The translations under genes were made by a program, and so were the position numbers. Of a stretch of DNA of 64,000 nucleotides, positions 36,933 through 44,793 are shown in pieces (the stretch's first letter is position 1; each line of letters starts with the position of its first letter). Source of the stretch: Filifactor alocis ATCC 35896 (GTDB lineage: Bacteria > Bacillota > Clostridia > Peptostreptococcales > Filifactoraceae); contig NC_016630.1 in NCBI RefSeq assembly GCF_000163895.2, positions 496,001-560,000 of the forward strand. Reading direction: 5' to 3'. The notes below the pieces were generated by a model. That model was not told where the DNA came from and ran no database searches. It saw only the letters and a list, made by a program, of their open reading frames with translations.

Positions 36933-38780
36933 TCATTTTTGTTTTTTAAATATTTTTCTATACTCACTTACCAGTATCCCTGTTCTTTTCAAAACCTTTA
37001 ACTTATCCTGTTTTTTCTTTTCTCTCCTTGCCTTATATCTGTCCTCATATTCTTTTTGCTTGCCGTTTGCTTTACGTTTCAAGTAGTTTTGATGAAGCCT
37101 GTCTTTTCTTGCCCGTTCTTTTTCTTCCTCCTCCCTTAATTTCTGCATTTCTTCTTCGGATAATTCTTCTTTCGGCGGTTCATAGTTCCCGATAAAGTTG
37201 AAGTAGATTTCTACTTTCTGATTGGCGGTTTGACTGCCTTTTCGATCTCGTTCGTGTATTAAGATTTTTTCTACAAACTCGTTGATGATGGTCGGTGTCA
37301 GTTCATCAAAGTTATCATAGCGTTCAATCAACCGGATAAACTTTTTGGCTCTGTTGGTTTCTTTTTCGTATCGCTTGATGGCTTTTTCCAACCCATCGAT
37401 TTCTTTGCTGAGTTCTCTTTGCTCTGTTTCATACTGATTATTTAAGATTTCATATCGGGTATTCGGTATCTTCTCCAATATCATATCTTCATATATCCGA
37501 CACATTAAACGTTCCAGTTCCTGAAGCCTGTTTGTACTATCTGTGAGCCTTGTCCTTTTCTTTTCCATTTCTATTTTTTCGCTTTCTTCCATTTCATTTT
37601 GAATGGAATGGAGAAAGGCTTCGTTATCTTCATCAAGGCTTTTCTTAATGTCTTGTAGGGTGCTTTGAATGAGATTTAATACCACTTCTGCTTTTATCCT
37701 GTGAGCGGAGGGACAAAGTGTCCCACAAGGTACTTTTGTGTAGGCACTACAAGTATAATAGGGGATATTCTTGTAGTTGCTCGTTCTGTGAACATACATT
37801 TTACTGCCACAATCAGAACAGTACATAAGCCCTGTAAGAGGGTGATAGTCGCCCCAACCGTCGGGATACCGTTTGACATTTCCTCGTATTCTCTGCACAT
37901 TATCAAAGGTTTCTTGGTCGATAATCGGCTCGTGGGTGTTTTCAAAGATGAGCCAGTTATCTTCAGATACATATTTGCTTTTCTTATCTTTGAAATGTTT
38001 TCTTGTCTTGAAGTTGACCGTATGCCCTAAGTATTCTTGTTTTTTTAAGATACTTGCAATCGTGGAACTGCACCAACGATATGGATATTCAAACACTTTG
38101 CTTTGATGTAGTCCATATCCCAATTTCTGCTGATGATAGGCGGGTATATCTATCTTGTCGGCTTCTAATATCCTTGCAATGGCATAGGGTCCTTTTCCGT
38201 CCATTGTCAGATGGAATATTCTTCGGACAACTTCTGCCGCTTTTTCATCGATAATCCACTGATTTTTATCGTCCTTGTCTTTTATATAGCCATAGGGTGG
38301 ACTGCTTCCTGTATGCTTTCCGCTTTCTCCTTTCGCTTTGAATGTGGACTTGATTTTCCTTGAGGTATCTCTCGCATACCACTCGTTCATAATGTTTCGA
38401 AAAGGGGTAAAATCATCGTCTTTGTAAAAGCTGTCTACATTGTCGTTTATGGCAATGAGTCTTACTCCCTTTTGTCTTAATATCTCCATACATTGACCGA
38501 CTTTGAGGTAATCTCTGCCAAGTCTTGACATATCCTTTACGATGATACAACCGATATTTCCTTGATTGACTCCGTTCATCATTGCCATAAATCCCAGACG
38601 ATCGAACTGCGTCCCGCTGATTCCATCATCGGTAAAATGAATGATGTTGAATAGATTATTTTTGCTTGCATATTCTTCAAGGATTTTCTTCTGATTGACG
38701 ATCGAATTGCTCTCGCCTTGTAGTTCATCATCTCGGCTTAACCTCTCATACAAAGCGGTTATTTTCTCATAATTTCTCAC
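36933..38780 (-). CDS. Large serine recombinase of IME-A
   Basis: The 615-residue protein has a catalytic domain with YERLSRDDELQGES (nucleophile Ser), DDGISGTQFDR and VKDMSRLGRDYLKVG. A recombinase domain and zinc ribbon follow (CSDCG ... CSAYTKVPCG), then a long coiled-coil C-terminus: a TndX/TnpX-type integrase. GTG 38780 follows AAAGGAGG with 5-nt spacing and is preferred over ATG 38840. Its position 100 bp from the element end is typical. It should excise IME-A and restore virD4. Confidence 0.95.
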   Translation of the reverse strand: MRNYEKITALYERLSRDDELQGESNSIVNQKKILEEYASKNNLFNIIHFTDDGISGTQFDRLGFMAMMNGVNQGNIGCIIVKDMSRLGRDYLKVGQCMEILRQKGVRLIAINDNVDSFYKDDDFTPFRNIMNEWYARDTSRKIKSTFKAKGESGKHTGSSPPYGYIKDKDDKNQWIIDEKAAEVVRRIFHLTMDGKGPYAIARILEADKIDIPAYHQQKLGYGLHQSKVFEYPYRWCSSTIASILKKQEYLGHTVNFKTRKHFKDKKSKYVSEDNWLIFENTHEPIIDQETFDNVQRIRGNVKRYPDGWGDYHPLTGLMYCSDCGSKMYVHRTSNYKNIPYYTCSAYTKVPCGTLCPSAHRIKAEVVLNLIQSTLQDIKKSLDEDNEAFLHSIQNEMEESEKIEMEKKRTRLTDSTNRLQELERLMCRIYEDMILEKIPNTRYEILNNQYETEQRELSKEIDGLEKAIKRYEKETNRAKKFIRLIERYDNFDELTPTIINEFVEKILIHERDRKGSQTANQKVEIYFNFIGNYEPPKEELSEEEMQKLREEEEKERARKDRLHQNYLKRKANGKQKEYEDRYKARREKKKQDKLKVLKRTGILVSEYRKIFKKQK

Positions 38781-38811
38781 GATTACCTCCTTTCGCTCAA
38801 ATTCTTCAATA

Positions 38812-38880
38812 AAAAAAGAATTAAGCAAAACATTTTTCACTAAAATTGTGATGAAGTGTTCTTCTTAATTCTATTACTCC
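38812..38880. other. IME-A end at the virD4 middle-fragment junction (att site)
   Basis: The inverted repeat AGAATTAAG (38818-38826) / CTTAATTCT lies between the recombinase start and the core. The core is GG within GGA at 38880-38878 (minus strand). A likely recombinase binding region. Confidence 0.65.
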
Positions 38881-39309
38881 GGCAGCAAGTTTATATTTTC
38901 GGTATTGCTTGACTGCAAAGTGATTCGGCTTTTCTTTTTCCAGTGCATCAAACATATAATCCACTGCATTTTTAAAGTTTTCATCTTCTTCTCTCACTTC
39001 GCTGGCATCAATAAAGGCAAGTAGACTTTCAAAATTTTGCTCTTCTTCCGGTGCTTCATAATACAGGTAGCCTATTAAAGCTGTATAATACAAGCGTTCC
39101 GCTTTACACCAAAAATCTTCCGTAGATTTTTCTCCTTCGCCCTTTGTATTTGCCATAATCGTCTGTACCAGTTTTAGTATATCTTTTTCACTCCTTAGAT
39201 ACGCAAAGGGATTGTAGTGCATAGATTTTTTGAAGTTTATGGTATTTAGCACTTTAATTTCATATCCATGTTTTTCTAACATCTTTCCGCACTCAACAAG
39301 GACGGTACC
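38878..39309 (-). pseudogene. virD4: virD4 coupling-protein gene, middle fragment
   Basis: About 143 codons of VirD4, from G-TVLVECGKMLEK to KQYRKYKLAAG, lie between the two IMEs and end at both GG cores. The readable ORF continues 18 codons into IME-A before a stop. The fragment is in frame with both outer fragments once the IMEs are removed. Confidence 0.92.
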
Positions 39310-39332
39310 TTTTGGGAAGATTTGTCAAGGAC
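39308..39332. other. IME-B end at the virD4 middle-fragment junction (att site)
   Basis: The core CC (39308-39309, GG on minus) is followed 12 nt inside the element by TTGTCAAGGAC (39322-39332), the same 11-mer seen at the corresponding end of IME-A. Confidence 0.8.
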
Positions 39333-39355
39333 ATAAACAAAATTTTTTGATAAAT

Positions 39356-39520
39356 TTATATCTTCTCTGTTTCTCTCTTGATTAGCTTTAGTATTTTATC
39401 CTTGTATGTTTCCCCTGTACCTTGCTTGAAATGTAGGTTTACAGTGTATTTTGTTTTTCCAATATCCATTATTAACTGTTTATGTTGTGGTTCTTTTATT
39501 ACTCTTTTTTCTTCTTCCAT
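39356..39520 (-). CDS. TnpW-like small protein of IME-B
   Basis: A 54-residue ORF with AAAGGAGG four nt before ATG 39520. It contains MDIGKTKYTVNLHF and ETYKDKILKLIKRE, matching the TnpW pattern of the IME-A copy at 26668-26853. Same position, at the recombinase-distal end. Confidence 0.78.
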   Translation of the reverse strand: MEEEKRVIKEPQHKQLIMDIGKTKYTVNLHFKQGTGETYKDKILKLIKRETEKI

Positions 39521-39545
39521 GTGTCCTCCTTTCCGTTTTTAAGCA

Positions 39546-39579
39546 AAGAAAAAACAGCAAACCTTTGTGATTTACTGTT
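39546..39579 (-). terminator. Intrinsic terminator in the tnpW leader of IME-B
   Basis: On the minus strand AACAGTAAA and TTTGCTGTT pair over 9 bp (one wobble), followed by TTTTTCTTT, about 28 nt before ATG 39520. Confidence 0.7.
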
Positions 39580-39633
39580 CCTGTGTTAGTTCTTATTAAG
39601 TCGTTCGTTAAATAAACTGGAAATTTATCATTA

Positions 39634-40110
39634 TTAAGGACAAACTCTATCCCATCCCATGCCTGGTATATAAATCCATCTTTTCAAACTATTTTCGTAT
39701 ATATCAAAAAAACCAGCCACAAATACATTTCTTTTTCGTTGTTCCTCATTTTCAGAAGGCATATCATGAATAAGATTCATATAAATTCCAAAATTGTCAT
39801 TATTCAGCTTTCCCAATTTATATTCTTTATGATACAACTCATAAGCTTTATCTAAAACATCAGAATATTCTTTCTTAATAAATTTCATCGCTTGCCTATA
39901 ATCTACAAAAATAGGTTGATTATATTTATTGGCTCCAATTTTTAAATCATCATACTTATTAAACTCTTGAATACTAGCTCTACCATTATACTCCCCTGTA
40001 ACCCTATCACTTGCCGCATAAAAACCTCTTATAAGAGCAAAGTAACCTAAAAACAGAATTAAAAGTAAAATTGAAAAAATAAAAATTATTATTTTTCTCT
40101 TTTTTGTCAT
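39634..40110 (-). CDS. Single-pass membrane protein of unknown function (IME-B cargo)
   Basis: A 158-residue protein with a basic N-terminus, one hydrophobic span (about residues 7-26), and a soluble extracytoplasmic domain containing several Tyr/Asp-rich stretches. It ends PGMGWDRVCP. ATG 40110 has GGGAG 7 nt upstream. I do not recognise the family. It could be a surface or secreted accessory. Confidence 0.65.
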   Translation of the reverse strand: MTKKRKIIIFIFSILLLILFLGYFALIRGFYAASDRVTGEYNGRASIQEFNKYDDLKIGANKYNQPIFVDYRQAMKFIKKEYSDVLDKAYELYHKEYKLGKLNNDNFGIYMNLIHDMPSENEEQRKRNVFVAGFFDIYENSLKRWIYIPGMGWDRVCP

Positions 40111-40190
40111 TTTCATTCTCCCATAAATAATAAAATTTAACTTGCATTTATCTTTATATATTAGCTATTATACCATTTTTTCACTTAGTT

Positions 40191-41651
40191 TTATAGGTCT
40201 AACTCATTCCGCTTTACCTGTGATAGTTGTTTTTCTTGTATCTGTAACTGCTCTATACAGTTCTTAACTTTTTCAGCTTGTTCAACTTCTTCTCGTATCT
40301 CTAATATTTGATTGTATAGGTTATTTTTTTCTTTCCTCAAAGTGCCTATTTCCGATTTCCATTTTGATACATTTAAGGTCTTGCTTTCCCCTAAATGCTC
40401 TTTCAAATATTTCTTGGCACTTTCAAATAAAATAATCTCTGCGGTATGTTCATTGTAGAAAGTATCCTGCTTGTTTTTCTTTAGCTTAGTATAGGCTTTG
40501 TAAGTATCCTTATACTTCAAATATTTTTCGGCTTGGTCGATAAGCTGTGTTTTATCATCAATCTGTTTTTCGGTGTCTTTAATAGCTCTTGTGGTCTTGT
40601 AATTCTTATCTCGTAAAGTAACTATGTTTTCTTTCAGTTCAGATGCGGAAATGATATTTTTCTCTTTTAAGAACTGATAGCTTTCGATGTATTTTTCTAA
40701 ATCTGTATTATGGTTATCTGCATTTTTACGGATAAGATTTCCAAAAACGGATAGCAAACTTTCTTTGGGTGGGAGGGTGGATTTGAGATTATCAGTTTCT
40801 GCTTTTTCTTCTTTTCCAATTCCTCTTATCCAATTTAGTAAGGTTTTTATTCTTCTTGCAATCTCTTTTAATATCTTATTCTGATGTTTGATTTCACGAT
40901 TTATATTTCCTCTGTCTGTGGCTATCCCTTTCTTCTCCATTTGACTTGCTGATACACCCATGTGAATTGTCGGTATTTGTTCTATGCCTTGTCTTTGATA
41001 GGAACGATGGTCTACTTTTTCCTGTATGCTGTTTTCTTCCAAATATTTATTTGTAATATCTGCCCATGCTTTTCGCCACTCTTCTGCTTTGTCTTGTTCG
41101 TTCCAATCTGTTGTATTTATTTTTCTTGTTTTGTAATTGCCGTTTTTGAGTTTTATCTTTTCTCCGTTTTCATCAAGGATATATTCTTTTTTTGATTTTG
41201 CTCCCCATGTTTTATCTTCGTTTAGTGGTCGCATGGTAATTAGAATATGACAATGTGGGTTTCCGTCATTTTTATCATGCAAGGCAATATCGGCACACAT
41301 ACCGACTTTCACAAAATTTTCTTTCACATACTCTCTTACAAGTTCTATCTGTTTTTCTTGGTCTAACTCTTTAGGTAAGGCAATTTCTATTTCTCTTGCA
41401 AGCTGTGAGTTTTTGCTTTTCTCTATTTTTTCAACACTGTTCCATAAAACAGAACGGTTTGCAAATTCCTGTGGTGCATTTTGTGGTAAAAGAATTTCGG
41501 TATGAGCTATTCCGCTTTTTCTTGTAAAGTCATGGACTATGCCGTCATATTCATTTTTTATCTTTTCGCCACTTCGATAGGCGGAAGCTGCTACTGCACT
41601 TTTGCCTTTGCCTCTTGAGATAATCTTTATGCAAAGATGATATATCGCCAT
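40191..41651 (-). CDS. MobQ/MobA-family relaxase of IME-B
   Basis: In this 486-residue protein the catalytic Tyr is in ASAYRSGEK (about residue 25) and the metal-binding His motif is GNPHCHILITMRP (about residues 132-136). A coiled-coil C-terminus follows. It resembles the IME-A relaxase in the N-terminal third (shared SVEKIEKSKNSQLAR-like segment) but is shorter. GAGGAGG precedes ATG 41651. The oriT-like site is just upstream. Confidence 0.93.
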   Translation of the reverse strand: MAIYHLCIKIISRGKGKSAVAASAYRSGEKIKNEYDGIVHDFTRKSGIAHTEILLPQNAPQEFANRSVLWNSVEKIEKSKNSQLAREIEIALPKELDQEKQIELVREYVKENFVKVGMCADIALHDKNDGNPHCHILITMRPLNEDKTWGAKSKKEYILDENGEKIKLKNGNYKTRKINTTDWNEQDKAEEWRKAWADITNKYLEENSIQEKVDHRSYQRQGIEQIPTIHMGVSASQMEKKGIATDRGNINREIKHQNKILKEIARRIKTLLNWIRGIGKEEKAETDNLKSTLPPKESLLSVFGNLIRKNADNHNTDLEKYIESYQFLKEKNIISASELKENIVTLRDKNYKTTRAIKDTEKQIDDKTQLIDQAEKYLKYKDTYKAYTKLKKNKQDTFYNEHTAEIILFESAKKYLKEHLGESKTLNVSKWKSEIGTLRKEKNNLYNQILEIREEVEQAEKVKNCIEQLQIQEKQLSQVKRNELDL

Positions 41652-41848
41652 AAGATAAGACCTCCTCTCCTTTTTTGATATAGGAATGGTGGAAATGGAT
41701 AAGACTTACTAAAAAAATCGGATTGTTTTTATCCGATTTCTTTTGGTAAGTACATAAGGGGTAGGAAATTTATTTCCGTAGGGGAGTGTAGCTCCCCTGT
41801 ATCAGCTTTAGCTGATATGCTCTCTGCAAGAGCCTTCGGAGAACGCAC

Positions 41849-41878
41849 ACACCCTTTAGGGTGTATAAGTGCGCCCTT
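41849..41878 (+). other. oriT-like site of IME-B (RSF1010/pSC101 type)
   Basis: The inverted repeat ACACCC-TTTA-GGGTGT (41849-41864) is followed directly by ATAAGTGCGCCCTT. This reproduces the pSC101/R1162 nic core TAAGTGCG/CCCT, with the nick expected between 41873 and 41874 on the plus strand. It lies in a 239-bp gap (41652-41890) with further small hairpins and no gene. Confidence 0.82.
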
Positions 41879-41890
41879 GTAAACAAGGGA

Positions 41891-42211
41891 CTACTCCTCT
41901 GTGTCTATTTCTTCCTCTTGGTTTTCTGTATTTTGATTTTCGCTTTGTCCTCGCTTCTCTATGATTTTTAGAATTTTTTGATTGACTTCTTCTTTGATAT
42001 TTGGGAATGTGATGAGCTGATAAAATTCATCTTTTGTAAAATCCTTGCTTTCAGTAAAGATACTTTCAAAGACTGCTCCTTTTTCATAAAGGCGTCTATC
42101 TCGCTTTTTTCGTTCTTCCTGTTTCTGTTGACTGATGAGCTTTTTTCTTTTGTTTTGTAACTGCTTAATTTCTTCTTCTGCCATTAAGATTTTTTCATCT
42201 ATGTTTTTCAT
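41891..42211 (-). CDS. DUF3847 relaxase-associated protein of IME-B
   Basis: A 106-residue coiled-coil protein equivalent in position and pattern (EKGAVFESIF) to the IME-A DUF3847 gene. Likely a relaxosome accessory. A terminator lies in its leader. Confidence 0.78.
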   Translation of the reverse strand: MKNIDEKILMAEEEIKQLQNKRKKLISQQKQEERKKRDRRLYEKGAVFESIFTESKDFTKDEFYQLITFPNIKEEVNQKILKIIEKRGQSENQNTENQEEEIDTEE

Positions 42212-42244
42212 TTTCTTTGTCCTTTCTTTTTAATTATGAGCAAC

Positions 42245-42272
42245 AAAAAAGAGATAACATTTCTGCTATCTC
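42245..42272 (-). terminator. Intrinsic terminator in the DUF3847 leader of IME-B
   Basis: GAGATAgC / GcTATCTC stem on the minus strand followed by six T residues (42250-42245), 33 nt before ATG 42211. Nearly the same stem (AAAGAGATA) precedes the ICE repA at 49483. Confidence 0.8.
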
Positions 42273-42318
42273 AACAATAAACTTCTGTCTGTACTACATA
42301 AAAATATGCTTTTAGGTT

Positions 42319-43623
42319 TTATATGTTTTGTAAATTAAATATCCATTTAAGCCATGAATAAACTGAACTGGAACGTCTAACTATCTGCCCCTCATTACAC
42401 ACATTATTTTCTCTCATAATATTTTGAATTTCTTCTTTTGTAGGTAACTCTCCACTATTATAAACTTTTATAAATAGCCTATTAAATATTTCATGTTCTA
42501 AAATCAAACTGACCAATTTTAATTGGCGTTCTTTATATCTAAGTTTTACTGTATCTTTTCCTAATTTGGATAATGAAACTTTTTTTACTATCTTTTCTTC
42601 GTCTTCAACATCTTTCTTTTCAAACAATCCAAGATACTTACCAGCATTGTAATAATAATCTGACTGTCTTAAATCAAATTCCATAGTTTCAGCAATTTCT
42701 TCTGTGGTTTTATTTTCTTCAAATAAAATCTCCATTAGTGATATAATTCTTTCAAAAGAATTAGCCTGTATAAAAGGAATATTAGTGTTATTTTGATTAT
42801 CATCATAAATAACTTTTACATCCGAATACACATCATAAAGTTCATTTAAAGCAATGTCTGTATCTTGTAAAGAATAATTTTTAGATTTAACTAATCTTAT
42901 TGATGAATAGTTGTCTTTATCTTCAAACACATATTCAAATAGTCTATATATCTGATTTGAATAAATAGAAAAAACGAGTCTAATAGGCTTGACAACTTTA
43001 CTTGCCCACAATCTATACGGATAATAAAGCTGTCTGATGTGAAAATCCGGATGAACAACATTTTTTGCTTCTAAAATAACAACGGAATTATTATTTTCCA
43101 TTCCTCCATCAATTTCACATTGTGCATTTTTTACGTCAACTTTAAAAGAACTCCCTCTATGTCTATCTACACGAAAACTGAAAATTCCTGTTCCCATTCT
43201 TCCATTAAATGTGGCAACATTATCATCTTCATCTAAAAAATCATCTAATATTTTTGAAAGCATTAAAACATTAATCGCATTCGCCTCCGATGATATATTA
43301 CCAATATCAATAGTTTCATATTCTGGAATTTCAACTTTTTGCATTTCTGTTATATGTTCCCCTAATTCAGGAATTGGTTCATACAACTTAAAATCACTTA
43401 AAACATATCCGTTTCTACTAATTGGCAAAATATTAATATTGTGCTTTTTAAAAATACTGGGCAAATTTTCAGAACTGTCCCACTTCGCCATTAATCGTGG
43501 TTCCTTAAATTCTTTTATTTGATTGGCAGTAATGAAAAACGCACCCTCGCTCTGAATTTTATTGAGAATATCATATTTTTCAAAAAGTTTACTCCAAGCT
43601 TCATTCACATTCATTTTAATCAT
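42319..43623 (-). CDS. Type II restriction endonuclease, PD-(D/E)XK type
   Basis: The 434-residue protein has a predicted catalytic core DGGMENNNSVVILEAK (Asp, then Glu-x-Lys, about residues 173-190). A C-terminal winged-helix-like region follows. Its ATG lies inside the end of the methylase gene (8-nt overlap ATGATTAA), the usual coupling of R to M. It resembles a restriction-enzyme family annotated only generically. Recognition sequence cannot be read. The partner methylase makes the assignment likely. Confidence 0.8.
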   Translation of the reverse strand: MIKMNVNEAWSKLFEKYDILNKIQSEGAFFITANQIKEFKEPRLMAKWDSSENLPSIFKKHNINILPISRNGYVLSDFKLYEPIPELGEHITEMQKVEIPEYETIDIGNISSEANAINVLMLSKILDDFLDEDDNVATFNGRMGTGIFSFRVDRHRGSSFKVDVKNAQCEIDGGMENNNSVVILEAKNVVHPDFHIRQLYYPYRLWASKVVKPIRLVFSIYSNQIYRLFEYVFEDKDNYSSIRLVKSKNYSLQDTDIALNELYDVYSDVKVIYDDNQNNTNIPFIQANSFERIISLMEILFEENKTTEEIAETMEFDLRQSDYYYNAGKYLGLFEKKDVEDEEKIVKKVSLSKLGKDTVKLRYKERQLKLVSLILEHEIFNRLFIKVYNSGELPTKEEIQNIMRENNVCNEGQIVRRSSSVYSWLKWIFNLQNI

Positions 43624-44470
43624 AATTCCTTACTAATACTTCATTTATTTCTCCACGTTTATTACCATTACTATTTATTGAACGCTTTGCTTTTACAGTA
43701 ATAATTTCATAATCTTTATACAATTCTCTAATGAAAGGGTGATCTGAATTTGATAATAAAAATTTTACTCCTTTAGAGTTTAATTTATCGCACTCTTCTT
43801 TAAGTTCAATTTGTTGTTTCGTATCAAATCCATTTTCTGTATAACCTGTAAAAGAAGATGAGGATGAAATCGGCATGTATGGTGGATCAAAATATACAAA
43901 TGCACCTTTCCTTAAATTTTTTAAGGAGTTTTTATAATCTCCATTCATTATCTTTATATTGTTTTCATTAAAATACTTCGACATAGCTAATACAACGGGC
44001 ATATTAACTATATTAGGATTTTTGTATTTACCATAAGGAGAATTAAATTGACCTGCTTGGTTTACTCTAAATAAACCATTGTAACACGTTTTGTTCAAAT
44101 AAATAATTCTTGCAGCTTTCTCAATGTCATTTATTTCCCCATATTTTTCATTTCTGTCTAATGCCCTAACTTCATAAAAATATTCCTCTGAATTAAGTCG
44201 CTCATGATTTTCTAAAGCTAAAATTAATTCATTAGGTTTCTCTTTAATTACTTTATAAATATTTATAAGCTCACTATTAAAATCATTTATAATTGCCTTT
44301 TTAGGCTGAATATCAAATATGACCGCTCCTCCACCTACAAAAGGCTCAACATAAGTAGAAAATGTCTTTGGAATAAGCGGAACTATATCACTTAATAATT
44401 GTCTTTTGCCACCAACCCACTTTACTACAGGAGAAAGAACAATATTCTTTTTTCTTGAATTTTTAGTCAT
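43616..44470 (-). CDS. DNA adenine methylase (D12/Dam class) of the IME-B restriction-modification system
   Basis: The 284-residue protein has motif I VKWVGGKRQLL and YVEPFVGGGAV near the N-terminus and the catalytic DPPYMPIS near residue 200, the alpha-class Dam/DpnII type. ATG 44470 has AAGGAGG upstream and follows the HTH gene by 13 nt; the longer frame to 44521 has no ribosome-binding site. It protects host DNA from the adjacent endonuclease. Confidence 0.92.
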   Translation of the reverse strand: MTKNSRKKNIVLSPVVKWVGGKRQLLSDIVPLIPKTFSTYVEPFVGGGAVIFDIQPKKAIINDFNSELINIYKVIKEKPNELILALENHERLNSEEYFYEVRALDRNEKYGEINDIEKAARIIYLNKTCYNGLFRVNQAGQFNSPYGKYKNPNIVNMPVVLAMSKYFNENNIKIMNGDYKNSLKNLRKGAFVYFDPPYMPISSSSSFTGYTENGFDTKQQIELKEECDKLNSKGVKFLLSNSDHPFIRELYKDYEIITVKAKRSINSNGNKRGEINEVLVRNYD

Positions 44471-44483
44471 AGTCCTATCCTCC

Positions 44484-44696
44484 TTATCTTTTATCACTTG
44501 CACAGAACTGAAATACATCATTGGGGGTACATTCTAAAGCTTCGCATATACGGCTAATATTCGCCATTGAAACATATTTGTTGTTACCCATATTAGCAAC
44601 ACAATTCTCTGAAATGTTTGCTATCTCAATCAAGTCTTTTTTCTTCATTTTTTTATCTTCTAAAATCTTCCAAAGCGGTTGATAAGATACATTCAT
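44484..44696 (-). CDS. XRE/Cro-type HTH regulator, controller-protein-like
   Basis: The 70-residue protein has an HTH pattern MKKKDLIEIANISENCVANM (split) and ALECTPNDVFQF, the HTH_26/XRE family. ATG 44696 follows GGAGG. First gene of the R-M operon (HTH, M, R). Its promoter carries an inverted repeat over the -35, so it probably autoregulates and times M and R expression. Confidence 0.82.
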   Translation of the reverse strand: MNVSYQPLWKILEDKKMKKKDLIEIANISENCVANMGNNKYVSMANISRICEALECTPNDVFQFCASDKR

Positions 44697-44718
44697 TTTA
44701 TACCTCCAAATATAATTT

Positions 44719-44750
44719 ATTATAACAAAAAACTTGCAAAATCGCAAGTT
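44719..44750 (-). promoter_or_regulatory. Promoter and operator of the IME-B restriction-modification operon
   Basis: TTGCGA (44747-44742), 17-bp spacer, TATAAT (44724-44719). The inverted repeat AACTTGC-GATTTT-GCAAGTT (44750-44731) covers the -35 element: a probable site for the HTH protein. Confidence 0.8.
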
Positions 44751-44793
44751 TTAAGTATATCTCAAATGATTACTTCCATAAAAATTATATACA

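Larger units (their letters stand above)
26645..38880. mobile_element. IME-A: serine-recombinase mobilizable element inserted in virD4
   Basis: A 12.2-kb insertion between virD4 codons GG(A) at both ends. Contents: TnpW-like gene, DUF1016 nuclease, DnaD-like replication protein, MobQ relaxase, oriT-like site, DUF3847, sigma-like gene, MATE exporter, ECF transporter genes, TetR regulator and a large serine recombinase next to the right end. This is the layout of Tn4451/Tn6104-type mobilizable elements. Boundaries come from aligning the flanking virD4 frames and are accurate to about 3 bp. Confidence 0.92.

Noticed and set aside
38878..39282. A stand-alone 153-residue protein from ATG 39282 to 38821
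   Set aside because: Its sequence is the middle of VirD4, runs into IME-A at the GG core and has no ribosome-binding site; it is a fragment, not a gene.
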